A program made the position numbers and the translations under genes. Positions 26,122-35,108 of a stretch of 64,000 bases of DNA are shown one piece after another. The DNA lies in the NCBI RefSeq assembly GCF_900149705.1, contig NZ_LT703001.1:2480001-2544000 (forward strand), given 5' to 3'. The DNA comes from Sphingorhabdus sp. Alg231-15 (GTDB lineage: Bacteria; Pseudomonadota; Alphaproteobacteria; Sphingomonadales; Sphingomonadaceae). Under the pieces are notes generated by a model that was given only the letters and a program-made list of their open reading frames with translations, did no database searches and was not told where the DNA came from. Positions within the stretch are counted from its first letter, which is position 1. Each line of letters opens with the position of its first letter.

Positions 26122-26949
26122 TTACGCGTAAGGCGGGCAGTCCAGACCAGCAGGGCTTTTGGTGAAAATCTCACAGCCGGTTTCCGTGATTCCGATACTG
26201 TGCTCGAACTGGGCGGATAACGAGCGGTCCCGGGTGACGGCGGTCCAGCCATCTTCAAGCATCTTCACGGCATATTTGCCGATGTTGATCATCGGTTCGA
26301 TGGTGAAAAACATACCTGGCCGTAATTCGGGGCCGGTACCGGGGCGTCCGGCGTGAACAACTTCAGGCGCATCATGGAACATCTGGCCAAGACCGTGGCC
26401 ACAAAAATCGCGAACCACGCTATAGCGATTCCCTTCTGCATGAGCCTGGATAGCGTGAGCGACATCGCCCATTCGGTTGCCCGGCCTGGCTTGTTCAATA
26501 CCCAGCATCAAGCACTCATATGTGGTCTGTACCAGTCTCGCAGCTTTGACCGGCGCCTTGCCGATCAGGAACATGCGGCTGGTGTCGCCGTGCCAACCAT
26601 CGACGATAACGGTCACATCAATATTGACGATATCGCCTTCCTTGAGCTTCTTGTCTCCAGGAATTCCGTGACACACGACATGGTTGATCGAAGTGCAGCA
26701 ACTATGGGTAAAGCCGCGATAGCCAAGCGTTGCGGGTACAGCGCCCTCCCGCAAGGCATGTGCACGAACCATATCGTCCAGTGCGCCTGTAGTCACGCCC
26801 GGCACCACGTGTGGTACCAAAGCGTCGAGTATTTCGGCAGCTAGCCGCCCAGCTTTGCGCATACCCTCAAAGCCTTCAGGGCCGTGCAGTTTGATCGCGC
26901 CGGTCCGGCTTTGCGGAGTGGCATCTTCTACGGTCAGATAATCAGTCAT
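26122..26949 (-). CDS. map: Methionine aminopeptidase, type I
   Basis: 275 residues. The dinuclear metal site is complete: NIDVTVIVDGWHGDTSRMF (two Asp), GHGLGQMFHDAPE (His), FTIEPMIN (Glu) and AQFEHSIGIT (Glu), with the substrate His in THSCCTSINHVVCHG. The enzyme removes the initiator Met from new proteins. The ATG at 26949 is used; a TTG two codons earlier is unlikely. No clear Shine-Dalgarno is visible. It stands alone between the PQQ dehydrogenase and an unknown membrane protein gene. Confidence 0.95.
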   Translation of the reverse strand: MTDYLTVEDATPQSRTGAIKLHGPEGFEGMRKAGRLAAEILDALVPHVVPGVTTGALDDMVRAHALREGAVPATLGYRGFTHSCCTSINHVVCHGIPGDKKLKEGDIVNIDVTVIVDGWHGDTSRMFLIGKAPVKAARLVQTTYECLMLGIEQARPGNRMGDVAHAIQAHAEGNRYSVVRDFCGHGLGQMFHDAPEVVHAGRPGTGPELRPGMFFTIEPMINIGKYAVKMLEDGWTAVTRDRSLSAQFEHSIGITETGCEIFTKSPAGLDCPPYA

Positions 26950-26991
26950 AGGCAATATATATGATCAATAACCGGGTTTGACGAGGGGGAA

Positions 26992-27645
26992 TCAGCTCCT
27001 GTCCCTGTTTAGCGGAACAAAACTGCGCGGCAGACTGTTGGCATCATCGCCAAAATTGCTCTCGCGTCGTGCGGTTTCGTTCATATGGCGGTAGATATAA
27101 TCGACTGCGATTTCGACTTCATATAACGCACCCATTACCAGCAGGCCGCCGCGCGGTCCGTCGGGCGCTCTCACATACAGACCCGTATAGGTCAGTTCGG
27201 CTCCGATTTCGGTATGATCAACATAGCCGGTATTGAACCTGTCTGTTTGATGATAGTCAAAAACACCCTTTTTTCGATACTGCCAACTGTCTTTTTTACC
27301 AGCGACCATATGTCCATATTCAACGGTTTGAGTGTCGCAATTTGCAATTAGCCGCCTGATTGATTTCTTTCGGCTAACCGCCAGCCATAATAATCCGGCG
27401 CCGACCAGGGTGAACAAACCAGCAATCGGAAAACGCAAGGGCTGGCTGGCTGGCTCCAGTTCCCAACTGGCGACAAAAAGGCCGAAAGCAACAAAAGACA
27501 GGGCAAAAGCAACACCGGCGATAAATGATACGGTGCTTGGCGGTGCATCGACTTCTTCGATGATCAGGCACGGGCCGTCTTGTGAGATAGCCAGGCTCGC
27601 AGCGGTGTCATGCAACGCCGTCTGAAAACCAAATTGCATGTCCAT
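26992..27645 (-). CDS. Hypothetical membrane protein, 217 aa
   Basis: Two predicted membrane helices (about 41-61 and 72-91) separate a short N-terminal cytoplasmic part from a C-terminal domain of 120 residues with alternating strands (KKDSWQYRKKGVFDYHQTDR, TYTGLYVRAPDGPRGG). This layout, a pair of helices followed by a soluble beta domain, resembles small PH-like or DUF-type membrane proteins, but I do not recognise the family. AGGAG precedes the ATG at 27645, so it is a real gene. It lies 42 bases before map on the same strand. Confidence 0.75.
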   Translation of the reverse strand: MDMQFGFQTALHDTAASLAISQDGPCLIIEEVDAPPSTVSFIAGVAFALSFVAFGLFVASWELEPASQPLRFPIAGLFTLVGAGLLWLAVSRKKSIRRLIANCDTQTVEYGHMVAGKKDSWQYRKKGVFDYHQTDRFNTGYVDHTEIGAELTYTGLYVRAPDGPRGGLLVMGALYEVEIAVDYIYRHMNETARRESNFGDDANSLPRSFVPLNRDRS

Positions 27646-27760
27646 AATATTCTCCTGTTGGAGATGATAAAAATGCGCCCCATTTCAACTTAGTTGCAGG
27701 ACCTTACCAAATTACAAATGGCCGTTGATGATTTCCGGAACTGCTCTATATCCCAAGGAC

Positions 27761-28519
27761 ATGAGCAAATCCCGCATTTACACCGCCGCCCTGATTGTCA
27801 TTGGAGATGAAATCCTCTCTGGTCGCACGCAGGACAAGAATATCGCGCAAATCGCCAAATGGCTGAACGTGCAGGGTATCAGGCTTGGCGAAGTGCGCGT
27901 GATTGCCGATGACATGGACGCGATTGCCGAGGCAGTGAATATCTTGCGGGCGCGCAATGATTATCTCTTCACCACTGGCGGCATTGGTCCGACTCATGAT
28001 GATATTACGGTGGATGCCATTTCCAAGGCGCTGGGTGTCGATGTGGTGATCCACCCGACCGCACGGGCGATATTGGAGAAATATTATGCGGACAAGGGCG
28101 GCATTAACGAAGGCCGTCTGCGCATGGCACGGGTGCCTGATGGCGCCGAGCTGATTGAAAATCGTATGTCCGGCGCGCCGGGAATAAAAATCGACAATCT
28201 GTACCTGATGGCAGGTGTTCCACATATTACTGCGGGGATGCTTGATGCATTGACGGGGACGCTGGAGGGCGGCGTGCCGCTCTTGTCCGAAACGCTGGGT
28301 GCGTGGGCGCCGGAAAGCGAGATTGCAGATGTTTTGAGAGTTGCGGAGAAAGCGCATGAAGGCTGCCAGATTGGCAGCTACCCGTTTTTCCGCAATGGCA
28401 CAGTCGGCGCGAATTTCGTCGTGCGTTCAACTGATGCAGATGAACTGGCGACCTGTAAGGCGGCACTGAAATCCGGGTTGGAAGAGGCCGGTTATGAGGT
28501 TACCGAAGGCGGGATTTAG
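27761..28519 (+). CDS. CinA-N/MoaB-type molybdopterin-binding domain protein
   Basis: About 252 residues, equal to the N-terminal half of CinA without the C-terminal amidase domain. LIVIGDEILSGRTQDKN and TTGGIGPTHDDITVDAISK are the MoCF/MogA-fold motifs. In CinA this half is the pyrophosphatase acting on oxidised pyridine nucleotides or is linked to molybdenum cofactor work; separate proteins of this form are common in alphaproteobacteria, where the role is unclear. AAGGA precedes the ATG at 27761; the TTG/ATG at 27725-27730 lacks a site. It converges on ccmB with 2 bases between. Confidence 0.85.
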   Translation: MSKSRIYTAALIVIGDEILSGRTQDKNIAQIAKWLNVQGIRLGEVRVIADDMDAIAEAVNILRARNDYLFTTGGIGPTHDDITVDAISKALGVDVVIHPTARAILEKYYADKGGINEGRLRMARVPDGAELIENRMSGAPGIKIDNLYLMAGVPHITAGMLDALTGTLEGGVPLLSETLGAWAPESEIADVLRVAEKAHEGCQIGSYPFFRNGTVGANFVVRSTDADELATCKAALKSGLEEAGYEVTEGGI

Positions 28520-28521
28520 GA

Positions 28522-29172
28522 CTATTCCCGTATCGCCCGTAACGCGGCTCCGGCTGCAAAAGGTGTAATCGCGACGATCAGCAGCGATACGGCACTCAGG
28601 AACAACAGCGCACTGCCGCTTTGATCCGCCAAGCTACCTGCTCCGAAAATCAGCAACGGAATCGCTAACGGTACCAATAGCAATCCACCCAAAGCCCCTG
28701 CGCCTTTCAGGCCGGCAGTCAAGGCCGCGATCATCACTGCTAGTCCGGCAAGCGCCGGTGTCGCGATCGCAAGGCTGGCAAGCAAGGTGACGAGCGGCGG
28801 CCCCTCCAAGCCCATCAGGCCGCTGGCGAGCAAAGCGGCAAACAGCAACGGCGGCCCAAAAGCCAACCAATGCGAGATCAGCCGGGCAAAGGCGATCAAT
28901 TCGTCGGTAATGCCGCGCACCAACAATTGATCGTAGAGGCCATTGTCCAGGTCAGGCTGCACCAATCGGTCGAGCGGCAACAGGGTCGCAAGCAACGCCG
29001 CGATCCACAATATGCCGCCGCCGGTTTGGAGCAGCAAATCACGATCCGGGCCAACCGCAAAAGGAAACAGAGTCGCCGCCGAGAGATAGAAAATCACTGG
29101 TAGCCAGGTCCCGCCGCTGGCATAGCTTTGCCGGACATCACGCCAGATCATTGCTTTGAGCGCCCCAATCAC
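28522..29172 (-). CDS. ccmB: Heme exporter protein CcmB
   Basis: 216 residues with six membrane segments, the permease of the CcmABCD heme export system used in cytochrome c maturation. IWRDVRQSYASGGTWLPVIFYLSAATLFPFAVGPD at the N-terminus is typical of CcmB. It overlaps the end of ccmA by 4 bp and is transcribed after it. ccmC, ccmD and the ccmE-H genes are not in the window, as in other sphingomonads where they are split. Its need is obvious with a cytochrome c-containing PQQ dehydrogenase nearby, though cytochrome c oxidase chains also require it. Confidence 0.93.
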   Translation of the reverse strand: MIGALKAMIWRDVRQSYASGGTWLPVIFYLSAATLFPFAVGPDRDLLLQTGGGILWIAALLATLLPLDRLVQPDLDNGLYDQLLVRGITDELIAFARLISHWLAFGPPLLFAALLASGLMGLEGPPLVTLLASLAIATPALAGLAVMIAALTAGLKGAGALGGLLLVPLAIPLLIFGAGSLADQSGSALLFLSAVSLLIVAITPFAAGAALRAIRE

Positions 29173-29783
29173 AGCGGCGTCTCCATCTCTTCCAGCGCAT
29201 CCAGTTCGAGCGATAAGTCAAAGGCAATCGGCAGTGCGATATGGCTTGCGGCCAATATCATGCCGCCGCCGTCAAGATGGGTTTGTAGAGTGCGGCCCAA
29301 TAAATCCACCGATGCCGTATCTAGGCCATTGGCGGGCTCATCGAGCAACCATAGATTGGATCTGGTGAGAAAGGTACGGGCCAGCCGTGCACGCTGCCGC
29401 TGGCCGGTGGAGAAATAGCGGACGGGCACTTCGGCTAGATGGCTCATACCAGCTGCGTCCATGGCTTCCGCGGAATCATCCTGTGTCTGACCATCGAGTC
29501 TAGTCCAAAAACGGAGAGCATCTCGCAACGACAAATTTTCATCGAGAGCCATGCGGTCATCACATAATGCAACCGATGTCGGAACATGGATCGTGCCGGA
29601 AAACGGCTGGAGCAATCCAGCAATTAATCGCAACAGGCTGGACTTACCAACGCCATTAGGGCCAGTGACCAATCCCGCTTGCCCTGGTGTCAACGTGAAA
29701 TTGAGATCGCGGAAGAGTAATTTTTCGCCGCGCACACACGCAAGGGCTTCGGCGCGCAGATTTTCGCTCCCTTCTTCCCGCAT
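29169..29783 (-). CDS. ccmA: Cytochrome c biogenesis ATP-binding protein CcmA
   Basis: A small ABC ATPase of about 204 residues: Walker A GPNGVGKSS, signature FSTGQRQRARLAR, Walker B LWLLDEPANGLD. It drives heme handover from CcmC/D to CcmE with CcmB. The start is debatable: the ATG at 29783 has GAGGGG upstream; one at 29807 adds eight residues without such a site. The gene runs toward ccmB and is divergent from the PCD gene 79 bases away. Confidence 0.92.
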   Translation of the reverse strand: MREEGSENLRAEALACVRGEKLLFRDLNFTLTPGQAGLVTGPNGVGKSSLLRLIAGLLQPFSGTIHVPTSVALCDDRMALDENLSLRDALRFWTRLDGQTQDDSAEAMDAAGMSHLAEVPVRYFSTGQRQRARLARTFLTRSNLWLLDEPANGLDTASVDLLGRTLQTHLDGGGMILAASHIALPIAFDLSLELDALEEMETPL

Positions 29784-29861
29784 TTTGGTTGACGCCCCTC
29801 GGTTCATGGGGAAGACTTAAGCCATGAAATGGCGGTAAAGCCAAGCAAGGAGTATCGAAAT

Positions 29862-30158
29862 ATGGTTGCTCAACTGAATGATGCTGAGCGGCAAGCGGCT
29901 CTCGCGGCCCTGCCCGACTGGGAATATGACGGCAAACGCGATGCGATTAGCCGCAAGTTTAAATTTGCCGATTTCACTGAAGCTTATGCCTTCATGACCC
30001 GCGTGGCGATACATGCCGAAAAAGCGGATCACCATCCCGAATGGTTTAACGTCTACAACAATGTCGATATTACGCTGACCACCCATGATGCCGGTGAGAA
30101 TGGCGGATTATCTCAGCGCGACATCGATTTGGCGAGGACAATTGAGGGCATTCTCTAG
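29862..30158 (+). CDS. phhB: Pterin-4a-carbinolamine dehydratase
   Basis: A 98-residue protein of the DCoH/PCD family with the active-site motif [20 protein letters not shown] and TTHDAGGLS-type tail. PCD recycles tetrahydrobiopterin after phenylalanine hydroxylase; many bacteria keep it without an obvious hydroxylase beside it, and none is here. AAGGAG precedes the ATG at 29862, which decides against an earlier ATG at 29829. Its TAG overlaps the end of the SDR gene on the other strand (shared CTAG). Confidence 0.92.
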   Translation: MVAQLNDAERQAALAALPDWEYDGKRDAISRKFKFADFTEAYAFMTRVAIHAEKADHHPEWFNVYNNVDITLTTHDAGENGGLSQRDIDLARTIEGIL

Positions 30159-30988
30159 TTTTTAGGCTCTGCTCCGGCGAGAACATTGCCAAGATCGGCC
30201 AGTTCAACAGCTTGTTTGCGCAATCGGCCCGGCATCCAGCGCGCAGCGAAAGCCAGCTGTTTGGCCATTTTGTTGACGGGTGTATGCACCTTTTTGCCGT
30301 GTACGGCTTCCCATGCAGCTGGGCCGATTATCGACACAGGACTTACCAACACACCGCTTTCTTCAAGACGTTCTTTGCCAGTCTGATTGGTGCCCTCTAC
30401 CACATCAGAGATGATATTAGTGTCAACAAAGCCGGGCATTAACGAGCGAGACTTGATACCATATTTGTTGAATTCCAGATCGTGTGATTCTGCAAGACCG
30501 CGCACCGCAAACTTCGTCGCGCTATAAACACTAAGATCAGCCACGCCGTATATACCGGCCGCTGACGCAGTGTAGAGTACACAGCTGTCAGGCGTATTTT
30601 TCAGCATTTCGAAACAGGCCCGCGTTCCACTGATGCATCCGGTAAAATTAATGGCGATCATCAAGTCGATATCTTCGTCGGTCATCTCCTCAATCGGACC
30701 GCCTTCACCAATGCCTGCATTGTTGAACAGGACGTTCATTGTGCCGCCGGTAATTGTAGCAAAATCGGCAACCGCAGATTTCCAGTTGGCGCGGCTAGTG
30801 ACATCAAGCCTGTGGACGGAGCTTTGGCCTTCCGGAAGCATTGATGCGGTCTCAGCCATCCCGGCATCGTTGATATCGGCAATACCGATAAACCAACCCT
30901 TGCCGGCAAAATAACGGGCGACTTCGCGGCCCAGTCCCGACGCTCCGCCGGTGATGAATATGGACTTCTGTCCGGTTTGATATGCCAT
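30155..30988 (-). CDS. Short-chain dehydrogenase/reductase
   Basis: 277 residues. The Rossmann motif TGGASGLG is at residues 14-21, [10 protein letters not shown] at about 90 and the catalytic Ser-Tyr-Lys set is in [24 protein letters not shown] (about 135-160). Such classical SDRs reduce or oxidise a ketone or alcohol with NAD(P). The substrate is unknown. It is divergent from the ABC genes across a 120-base region. Confidence 0.9.
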   Translation of the reverse strand: MAYQTGQKSIFITGGASGLGREVARYFAGKGWFIGIADINDAGMAETASMLPEGQSSVHRLDVTSRANWKSAVADFATITGGTMNVLFNNAGIGEGGPIEEMTDEDIDLMIAINFTGCISGTRACFEMLKNTPDSCVLYTASAAGIYGVADLSVYSATKFAVRGLAESHDLEFNKYGIKSRSLMPGFVDTNIISDVVEGTNQTGKERLEESGVLVSPVSIIGPAAWEAVHGKKVHTPVNKMAKQLAFAARWMPGRLRKQAVELADLGNVLAGAEPKN

Positions 30989-31108
30989 TTTCTTGTGCTC
31001 GCCCTCTCATCATTGTCTTATTGACATTGATGTTCATTCGAGCGGTTTTTCCGCATCAGGTCAAGAGCGATTGGACATATTGGGTAAAGCTGGCCAATAG
31101 TAGTCACA

Positions 31109-31909
31109 ATGATTTCAACCCCTTCTGCCTCTGGTCCAGCGATCAGCCTGCAAAATGTCAGGCGCATCTATGGGACTGTCACGGCAGTCGACGATGTTTC
31201 GCTTGAGATTGCAGCGGGCAGCTTTGTAGCGCTCGTCGGTCTCTCCGGATCCGGCAAATCTACTTTGTTAAAGATGATCAATCGGCTGATAGACCCGACG
31301 AAGGGCGAGGTTTTGATCGCTGATGATAATGTCAAAGCGATTGATCCGCATATATTGCGCCGCCGGATCGGTTATGTGTTTCAGAATATTGGTCTCTTCC
31401 CGCACATGACGATATCGCGCAATATTGCAATCGGGCTGGAATTGGCTGGCGAGAAAGAAGGGCTGAGTGATCGCGTGGCCGAGTTGCTCGATCTGGTGGA
31501 GCTTCCACAAGAAATGGCGAACCGGTTGCCGCATCAACTTAGTGGTGGGCAACAGCAAAGGGTTGGTGTTGCCCGAGCGCTGGCAACGCGCCCCGGTCTG
31601 ATGTTGATGGATGAACCCTTTGGTGCGCTGGATCCGGTGACGAGAGACAGCCTTGCCGGCCAGTATAAAGCGCTACACGAAAAGCTGGGCCTTACAACGA
31701 TCATCGTCACCCATGATATGGCTGAAGCGCTCTATCTCGCGGATCGGATATTGGTAATGGAGGCCGGGCAGATCAAAGCGGATGCCACGCCTGCAGAGCT
31801 TTTATCCGGCGGAGTCGGCGACGAAGCCGAGGCCCTGGTTGCCATTCCGCGCGCGCAGGCAGCCCATCTCATCGCGCTTGGTGAAACAGATGGAGCGAAA
31901 AAGGCGTGA
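31109..31909 (+). CDS. Glycine betaine/choline ABC transporter, ATP-binding subunit
   Basis: The 266-residue ATPase has Walker A GLSGSGKST, signature LSGGQQQRVGVARAL and Walker B LMLMDEPFGALD. NRLIDPTKGEVLIADDNV and the DPHILRRRIGYVFQNIGLFPHMT segment match the OpuCA/OsmV class. It would power uptake of betaine, choline or a related compatible solute. The next gene, overlapping by GTGA, supplies both permease and binding protein. No CBS domains are present at the C-terminus, unlike some OpuCA proteins, so the built-in osmosensing part is missing. Confidence 0.9.
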   Translation: MISTPSASGPAISLQNVRRIYGTVTAVDDVSLEIAAGSFVALVGLSGSGKSTLLKMINRLIDPTKGEVLIADDNVKAIDPHILRRRIGYVFQNIGLFPHMTISRNIAIGLELAGEKEGLSDRVAELLDLVELPQEMANRLPHQLSGGQQQRVGVARALATRPGLMLMDEPFGALDPVTRDSLAGQYKALHEKLGLTTIIVTHDMAEALYLADRILVMEAGQIKADATPAELLSGGVGDEAEALVAIPRAQAAHLIALGETDGAKKA

Positions 31910-33453
31910 CGGAGGCATGGCAACAGGCCTTCTCGCGGGTGCCCGAATTGCTGGCAGCCCACGTACAGCTTAGTTTTTCGGCATTGTTGCTTGCTATGGC
32001 TTTATGTCTGCCGCTCGCGATCTGGGCGGCGCGCGCACCGAAAGTAGCTGCGGTCATTCTTGGCTTTGCCAGTTTGGTTCAGACTATTCCGGCGCTGGCC
32101 TTGCTTGCGCTTTTCTATCCGGTTCTGCTGGGGCTGTCCGCCTTGCTTGGTGGTGGAATATCGGCATTGGGGTTTCTGCCGGCCCTACTCGCGCTTACTC
32201 TTTATGCCTTGTTACCGATACTGCGCAACGCGGTCACTGGACTGACCGGTGTGTCACCCGCGGCGAAACAGGCGGCCGATGGATTGGGTATGACCACAGT
32301 CCAAAAACTACGTTTGGTTGAAGCGCCTTTGGCTGCGCCAACGATTATGGCGGGCATCCGAACAGCTGCTGTGTGGACCATCGGGGCGGCTACGCTATCC
32401 ACTACGGTGGGACAAGCCAGTTTGGGTGATTTGATCTTTGCCGGTCTGCAGACTCAAAACTGGGCATTGGTTTTAACCGGTTGTCTGGCATCGGCTGGGT
32501 TAGCCATCATCGTCGATTTGCTTCTGGGCGTAATTGAGCGCGCCATTCGTGAGCGACGCAAAATCATCGCTTGGGGTGCCGCCGTTACACTTGGCATCGG
32601 ACTGGTCATCGCGGTGTTGCCTACACTCAATCGGAGCGATGATGTCGTCGTCATTGGTGCGAAAGGCTTCTCGGAGCAGTTTATCTTGGCGCGTCTGATC
32701 GGTTCGCGGCTGGTCGAGGCGGGCTATGAGATTCGGTATCAGGATGGTCTTGGCTCAGCGGTCGTGTTTCAGGCGGTAGCGTCAGACGATATCGATATTT
32801 ATGTAGACTATTCCGGTACGATTTGGACCAATCAGATGAAGCGCACCGACCCGGTTTCGGCTGAAGATATGGTGCAAGAGATAGCCAAGTGGAGTCTATC
32901 CGATCACGGTGTGACCATGTTTGGCGCGTTGGGATTTGAAAATACCTACGCTTTTGCCGTTCGCCCGGAAGATGCGGAAAGCAAGCGGCTCAGCACGCTC
33001 GATGACTTGGCGCGCGTTTCACCAGGGTTTACTTTTGGCACCGACCTTGAATTTCTCGAACGGCCGGAATGGGATATGGTCCAGGCAGCATATCCGATCC
33101 GATTTAAGGAATCCCGATCGTTTAATCCAACCTTCATGTACCCCGCTTTATCGAGCGGAGATGTGGATGTTATCTCGGCCTTTTCTTCTGACGGACGGAT
33201 CGCCGCCAATGGCTTTGTTGTACTGGAAGATGGAAAGGGCGCGGTGCCGTCTTATGAAGCGATGATATTGGTTGCCCCCGGACGCAGTGGTGATGATAAT
33301 TTCATGAACGCAATCAAACCTCTGGTTGGTGCAATTACTGTGGAAAATATGCGAGAGGCCAATTATAAAGTCGACCGCGAGGCGGACAAGCAATCGCCCA
33401 GACAGGCGGCGCGCTGGCTGGATGAGCAGATCAGAAATGGGAAAGATCAATAA
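31906..33453 (+). CDS. Fused permease-substrate binding protein of the betaine/choline ABC system
   Basis: This 515-residue protein joins a BPD-type permease (about 1-235, with the EAA-like loop GVSPAAKQAADGLGMTTVQKLRLVEAPLAAPTI) to an OpuAC/YehZ-type binding domain (about 240-515, VVIGAKGFSEQFILARLIGSRLVEAG, DIYVDYSGTIW, GFEN). It starts with GTG inside the stop codon of the ATPase gene. The fusion is the OpuBB-OpuBC/YehYZ type found across proteobacteria. It should bind the solute in the periplasm and pass it through the same polypeptide's channel. Confidence 0.9.
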   Translation: MTEAWQQAFSRVPELLAAHVQLSFSALLLAMALCLPLAIWAARAPKVAAVILGFASLVQTIPALALLALFYPVLLGLSALLGGGISALGFLPALLALTLYALLPILRNAVTGLTGVSPAAKQAADGLGMTTVQKLRLVEAPLAAPTIMAGIRTAAVWTIGAATLSTTVGQASLGDLIFAGLQTQNWALVLTGCLASAGLAIIVDLLLGVIERAIRERRKIIAWGAAVTLGIGLVIAVLPTLNRSDDVVVIGAKGFSEQFILARLIGSRLVEAGYEIRYQDGLGSAVVFQAVASDDIDIYVDYSGTIWTNQMKRTDPVSAEDMVQEIAKWSLSDHGVTMFGALGFENTYAFAVRPEDAESKRLSTLDDLARVSPGFTFGTDLEFLERPEWDMVQAAYPIRFKESRSFNPTFMYPALSSGDVDVISAFSSDGRIAANGFVVLEDGKGAVPSYEAMILVAPGRSGDDNFMNAIKPLVGAITVENMREANYKVDREADKQSPRQAARWLDEQIRNGKDQ

Positions 33454-33981
33454 GTGACAAGACAGTTTTTTGTGATGTTCCGGCTGCGTCTTCTGGCCGT
33501 TTTAATTCCCCTCTTCATGGCCACCGTGCCAGCGCATGCGCAAGTGGCGGTGACATTCTACTCCCATGATTTTGGCAAGAATTTTCCGCATGCCTTTTTT
33601 GTGATGAAGGGGGAACTGGAGAGCGGCGAGACTGTAGATACCAGCTTCGGGTTCACCGCGGTCAATATCTCGCCGGGGATCCTGTGGGGTTCGGTCAAGG
33701 GCAAGGTTGAAACGCCCAAGCCTAAATATATTACCAACAGTAATCCGCATTTCACAGTCACCGTTGGCGACAAAAAATATCGTGAATTAATGGCGCTGGT
33801 TACTAAGTGGCGCAACAAGCCTCAGAAAAGCTACAGCCTCAACAAGCGCAATTGTGTCCATTTTACTAGCGAGGCGATTGCGATATTGGGTTATCAGTTC
33901 AATGCGAAGACAAAATTCTGGAAAAAACCGCGATCCTTCATGGAAGAAGTGATGGCGCTGAATCCCTTGCTGAAGAAATAG
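33454..33981 (+). CDS. Small exported NlpC/LRAT-like protein of unknown function
   Basis: 175 residues with a signal peptide (cleavage after PAHAQ). The mature domain has an early His (KNFPHAFFVMKG) and a late Cys in KRNCVHFTSEAIAILG. A His before the Cys with NC-[VH]-x-[FW] is the order in the permuted papain-like YiiX/LRAT/NlpC class, so a hydrolase or acyltransferase is possible; the third residue is not certain. It starts with GTG directly after the stop of the binding protein gene and has GGGAAAG nearby; an ATG at 33475 has no such site. Being the last gene of the ABC operon may be chance. Confidence 0.7.
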   Translation: MTRQFFVMFRLRLLAVLIPLFMATVPAHAQVAVTFYSHDFGKNFPHAFFVMKGELESGETVDTSFGFTAVNISPGILWGSVKGKVETPKPKYITNSNPHFTVTVGDKKYRELMALVTKWRNKPQKSYSLNKRNCVHFTSEAIAILGYQFNAKTKFWKKPRSFMEEVMALNPLLKK

Positions 33982-34000
33982 CGACCGGTCGCGCGAAAGC

Positions 34001-34618
34001 TTACATCACCATCCTATTATAGTGATGCCAGATAAAAATCGCCACCGATCCGCGATGCGGTGACCACGGCAGCGCAATTTCTCGCAAATCCTGTTCCGAT
34101 GGCCGCGTGTCATGGCCGAAAATGTCGCCGACGCCAGCCTGAATTGCTAGATCACCGGCTGGCCAGATATCAGGGCGGCCCAAGGCAAAGAGCAGATAGA
34201 TTTCCGCCGACCAGCGGCCAATACCCTTTACCTGAGTGAGCCGGGCAATGGCTTCCTCATCTTCATCCGGTAAGTTGTCGAGGTCCAATCCGCCAGACAA
34301 AATCAACTCTGCCAGACTGCGGGCATAGCCTTGTTTCTGACGCGAAAGGCCGCAAGCACGCAATTCGTCAAAGTCGGTTGCGATCAGCGCCTCGGCCGGG
34401 CAACCTGCGCCCAAGCGCGCCTCCAGCTTGTTCCAAACTGAAGCGGCAGACGCCACACTGACTTGCTGACCGACAATCGTGCGGAGCAAGGTCTGATAAC
34501 CTTTGGGATTGATCCGCGGTTCGGGGTAACCGGCCGCCTTGATAGCCTTGCTCAATGACGGCTCGACTTTGCTAATCGCATCGAGGCTGGTCTTTATCGT
34601 CTCTTTTGATAGGCCCAT
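34001..34618 (-). CDS. HhH-GPD DNA glycosylase (AlkA-like 3-methyladenine type)
   Basis: 205 residues of the helix-hairpin-helix GPD superfamily. LTQVKGIGRWSAEIYLLFALGRPDIWPAGD is the hairpin followed by the catalytic Asp (PAGDLAIQ); the N-terminal RTIVGQQVSVASAASVWNKL helix pair also fits. It lacks the four-Cys iron-sulfur cluster of Nth/MutY, and its size fits the short bacterial AlkA/MAG form. It excises alkylated purines from DNA. It converges with the small exported protein gene. Confidence 0.88.
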   Translation of the reverse strand: MGLSKETIKTSLDAISKVEPSLSKAIKAAGYPEPRINPKGYQTLLRTIVGQQVSVASAASVWNKLEARLGAGCPAEALIATDFDELRACGLSRQKQGYARSLAELILSGGLDLDNLPDEDEEAIARLTQVKGIGRWSAEIYLLFALGRPDIWPAGDLAIQAGVGDIFGHDTRPSEQDLREIALPWSPHRGSVAIFIWHHYNRMVM

Positions 34619-34721
34619 TGCGGCTTCGCCTTAGGTTACTGGCCTTGTGGCCTCTTGATTCTTTTTAATCGAGCGGACATAGCGTGCCGGATTTTGAATG
34701 AAAACAGCTTAAGGGATTTAT

Positions 34722-35039
34722 ATGCCAACCATCCACGTCACCGGTCGTACCGGAGAAGAAAAAGCGGTTACCGTCGATAGCGGTATGAACGTCATGGAAG
34801 CGATCCGCGACAACGGATTTGATGAATTGCTGGCGCTTTGCGGTGGATGCTGTTCATGCGCAACCTGCCATGTCCATGTTGATGCGGATTGGAAAGACAA
34901 GCTGCCTGCGATGAGCGAGGACGAAGATGATCTTTTGGAAAGCAGCGACCACCGGGATGAGTTTTCCCGCCTGAGCTGCCAGATCGAGCTGAATGATGAT
35001 CTTGACGGTCTGAAAGTGAAAATCGCCGAAGAAGATTAA
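34722..35039 (+). CDS. 2Fe-2S ferredoxin (adrenodoxin type)
   Basis: 105 residues. Four Cys for the plant/adrenodoxin-type [2Fe-2S] cluster are in place: Cys40, Cys46 and Cys49 in [18 protein letters not shown] and Cys86 in RLSCQIEL; a further Cys43/44 pair is not ligand. This kind of ferredoxin gives electrons to P450s, Rieske oxygenases or other partners. A CYP153-like P450 is 19 kb away in the same window, so it is a possible redox partner, which is only a guess. A strong terminator follows. Confidence 0.93.
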   Translation: MPTIHVTGRTGEEKAVTVDSGMNVMEAIRDNGFDELLALCGGCCSCATCHVHVDADWKDKLPAMSEDEDDLLESSDHRDEFSRLSCQIELNDDLDGLKVKIAEED

Positions 35040-35060
35040 GTCGGACGAAATATTACACAA

Positions 35061-35090
35061 AAAAGGGGAGCCGCGAAGCTCCCCTTTTTT
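35061..35090. terminator. Bidirectional terminator
   Basis: GGGGAGC-cgcgaa-GCTCCCC with A-rich left and T-rich right flanks lies between the ferredoxin gene and the converging lipoprotein gene and should stop both transcripts. Confidence 0.85.
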
Positions 35091-35108
35091 ATGCCGGTCA
35101 CACAGTAG

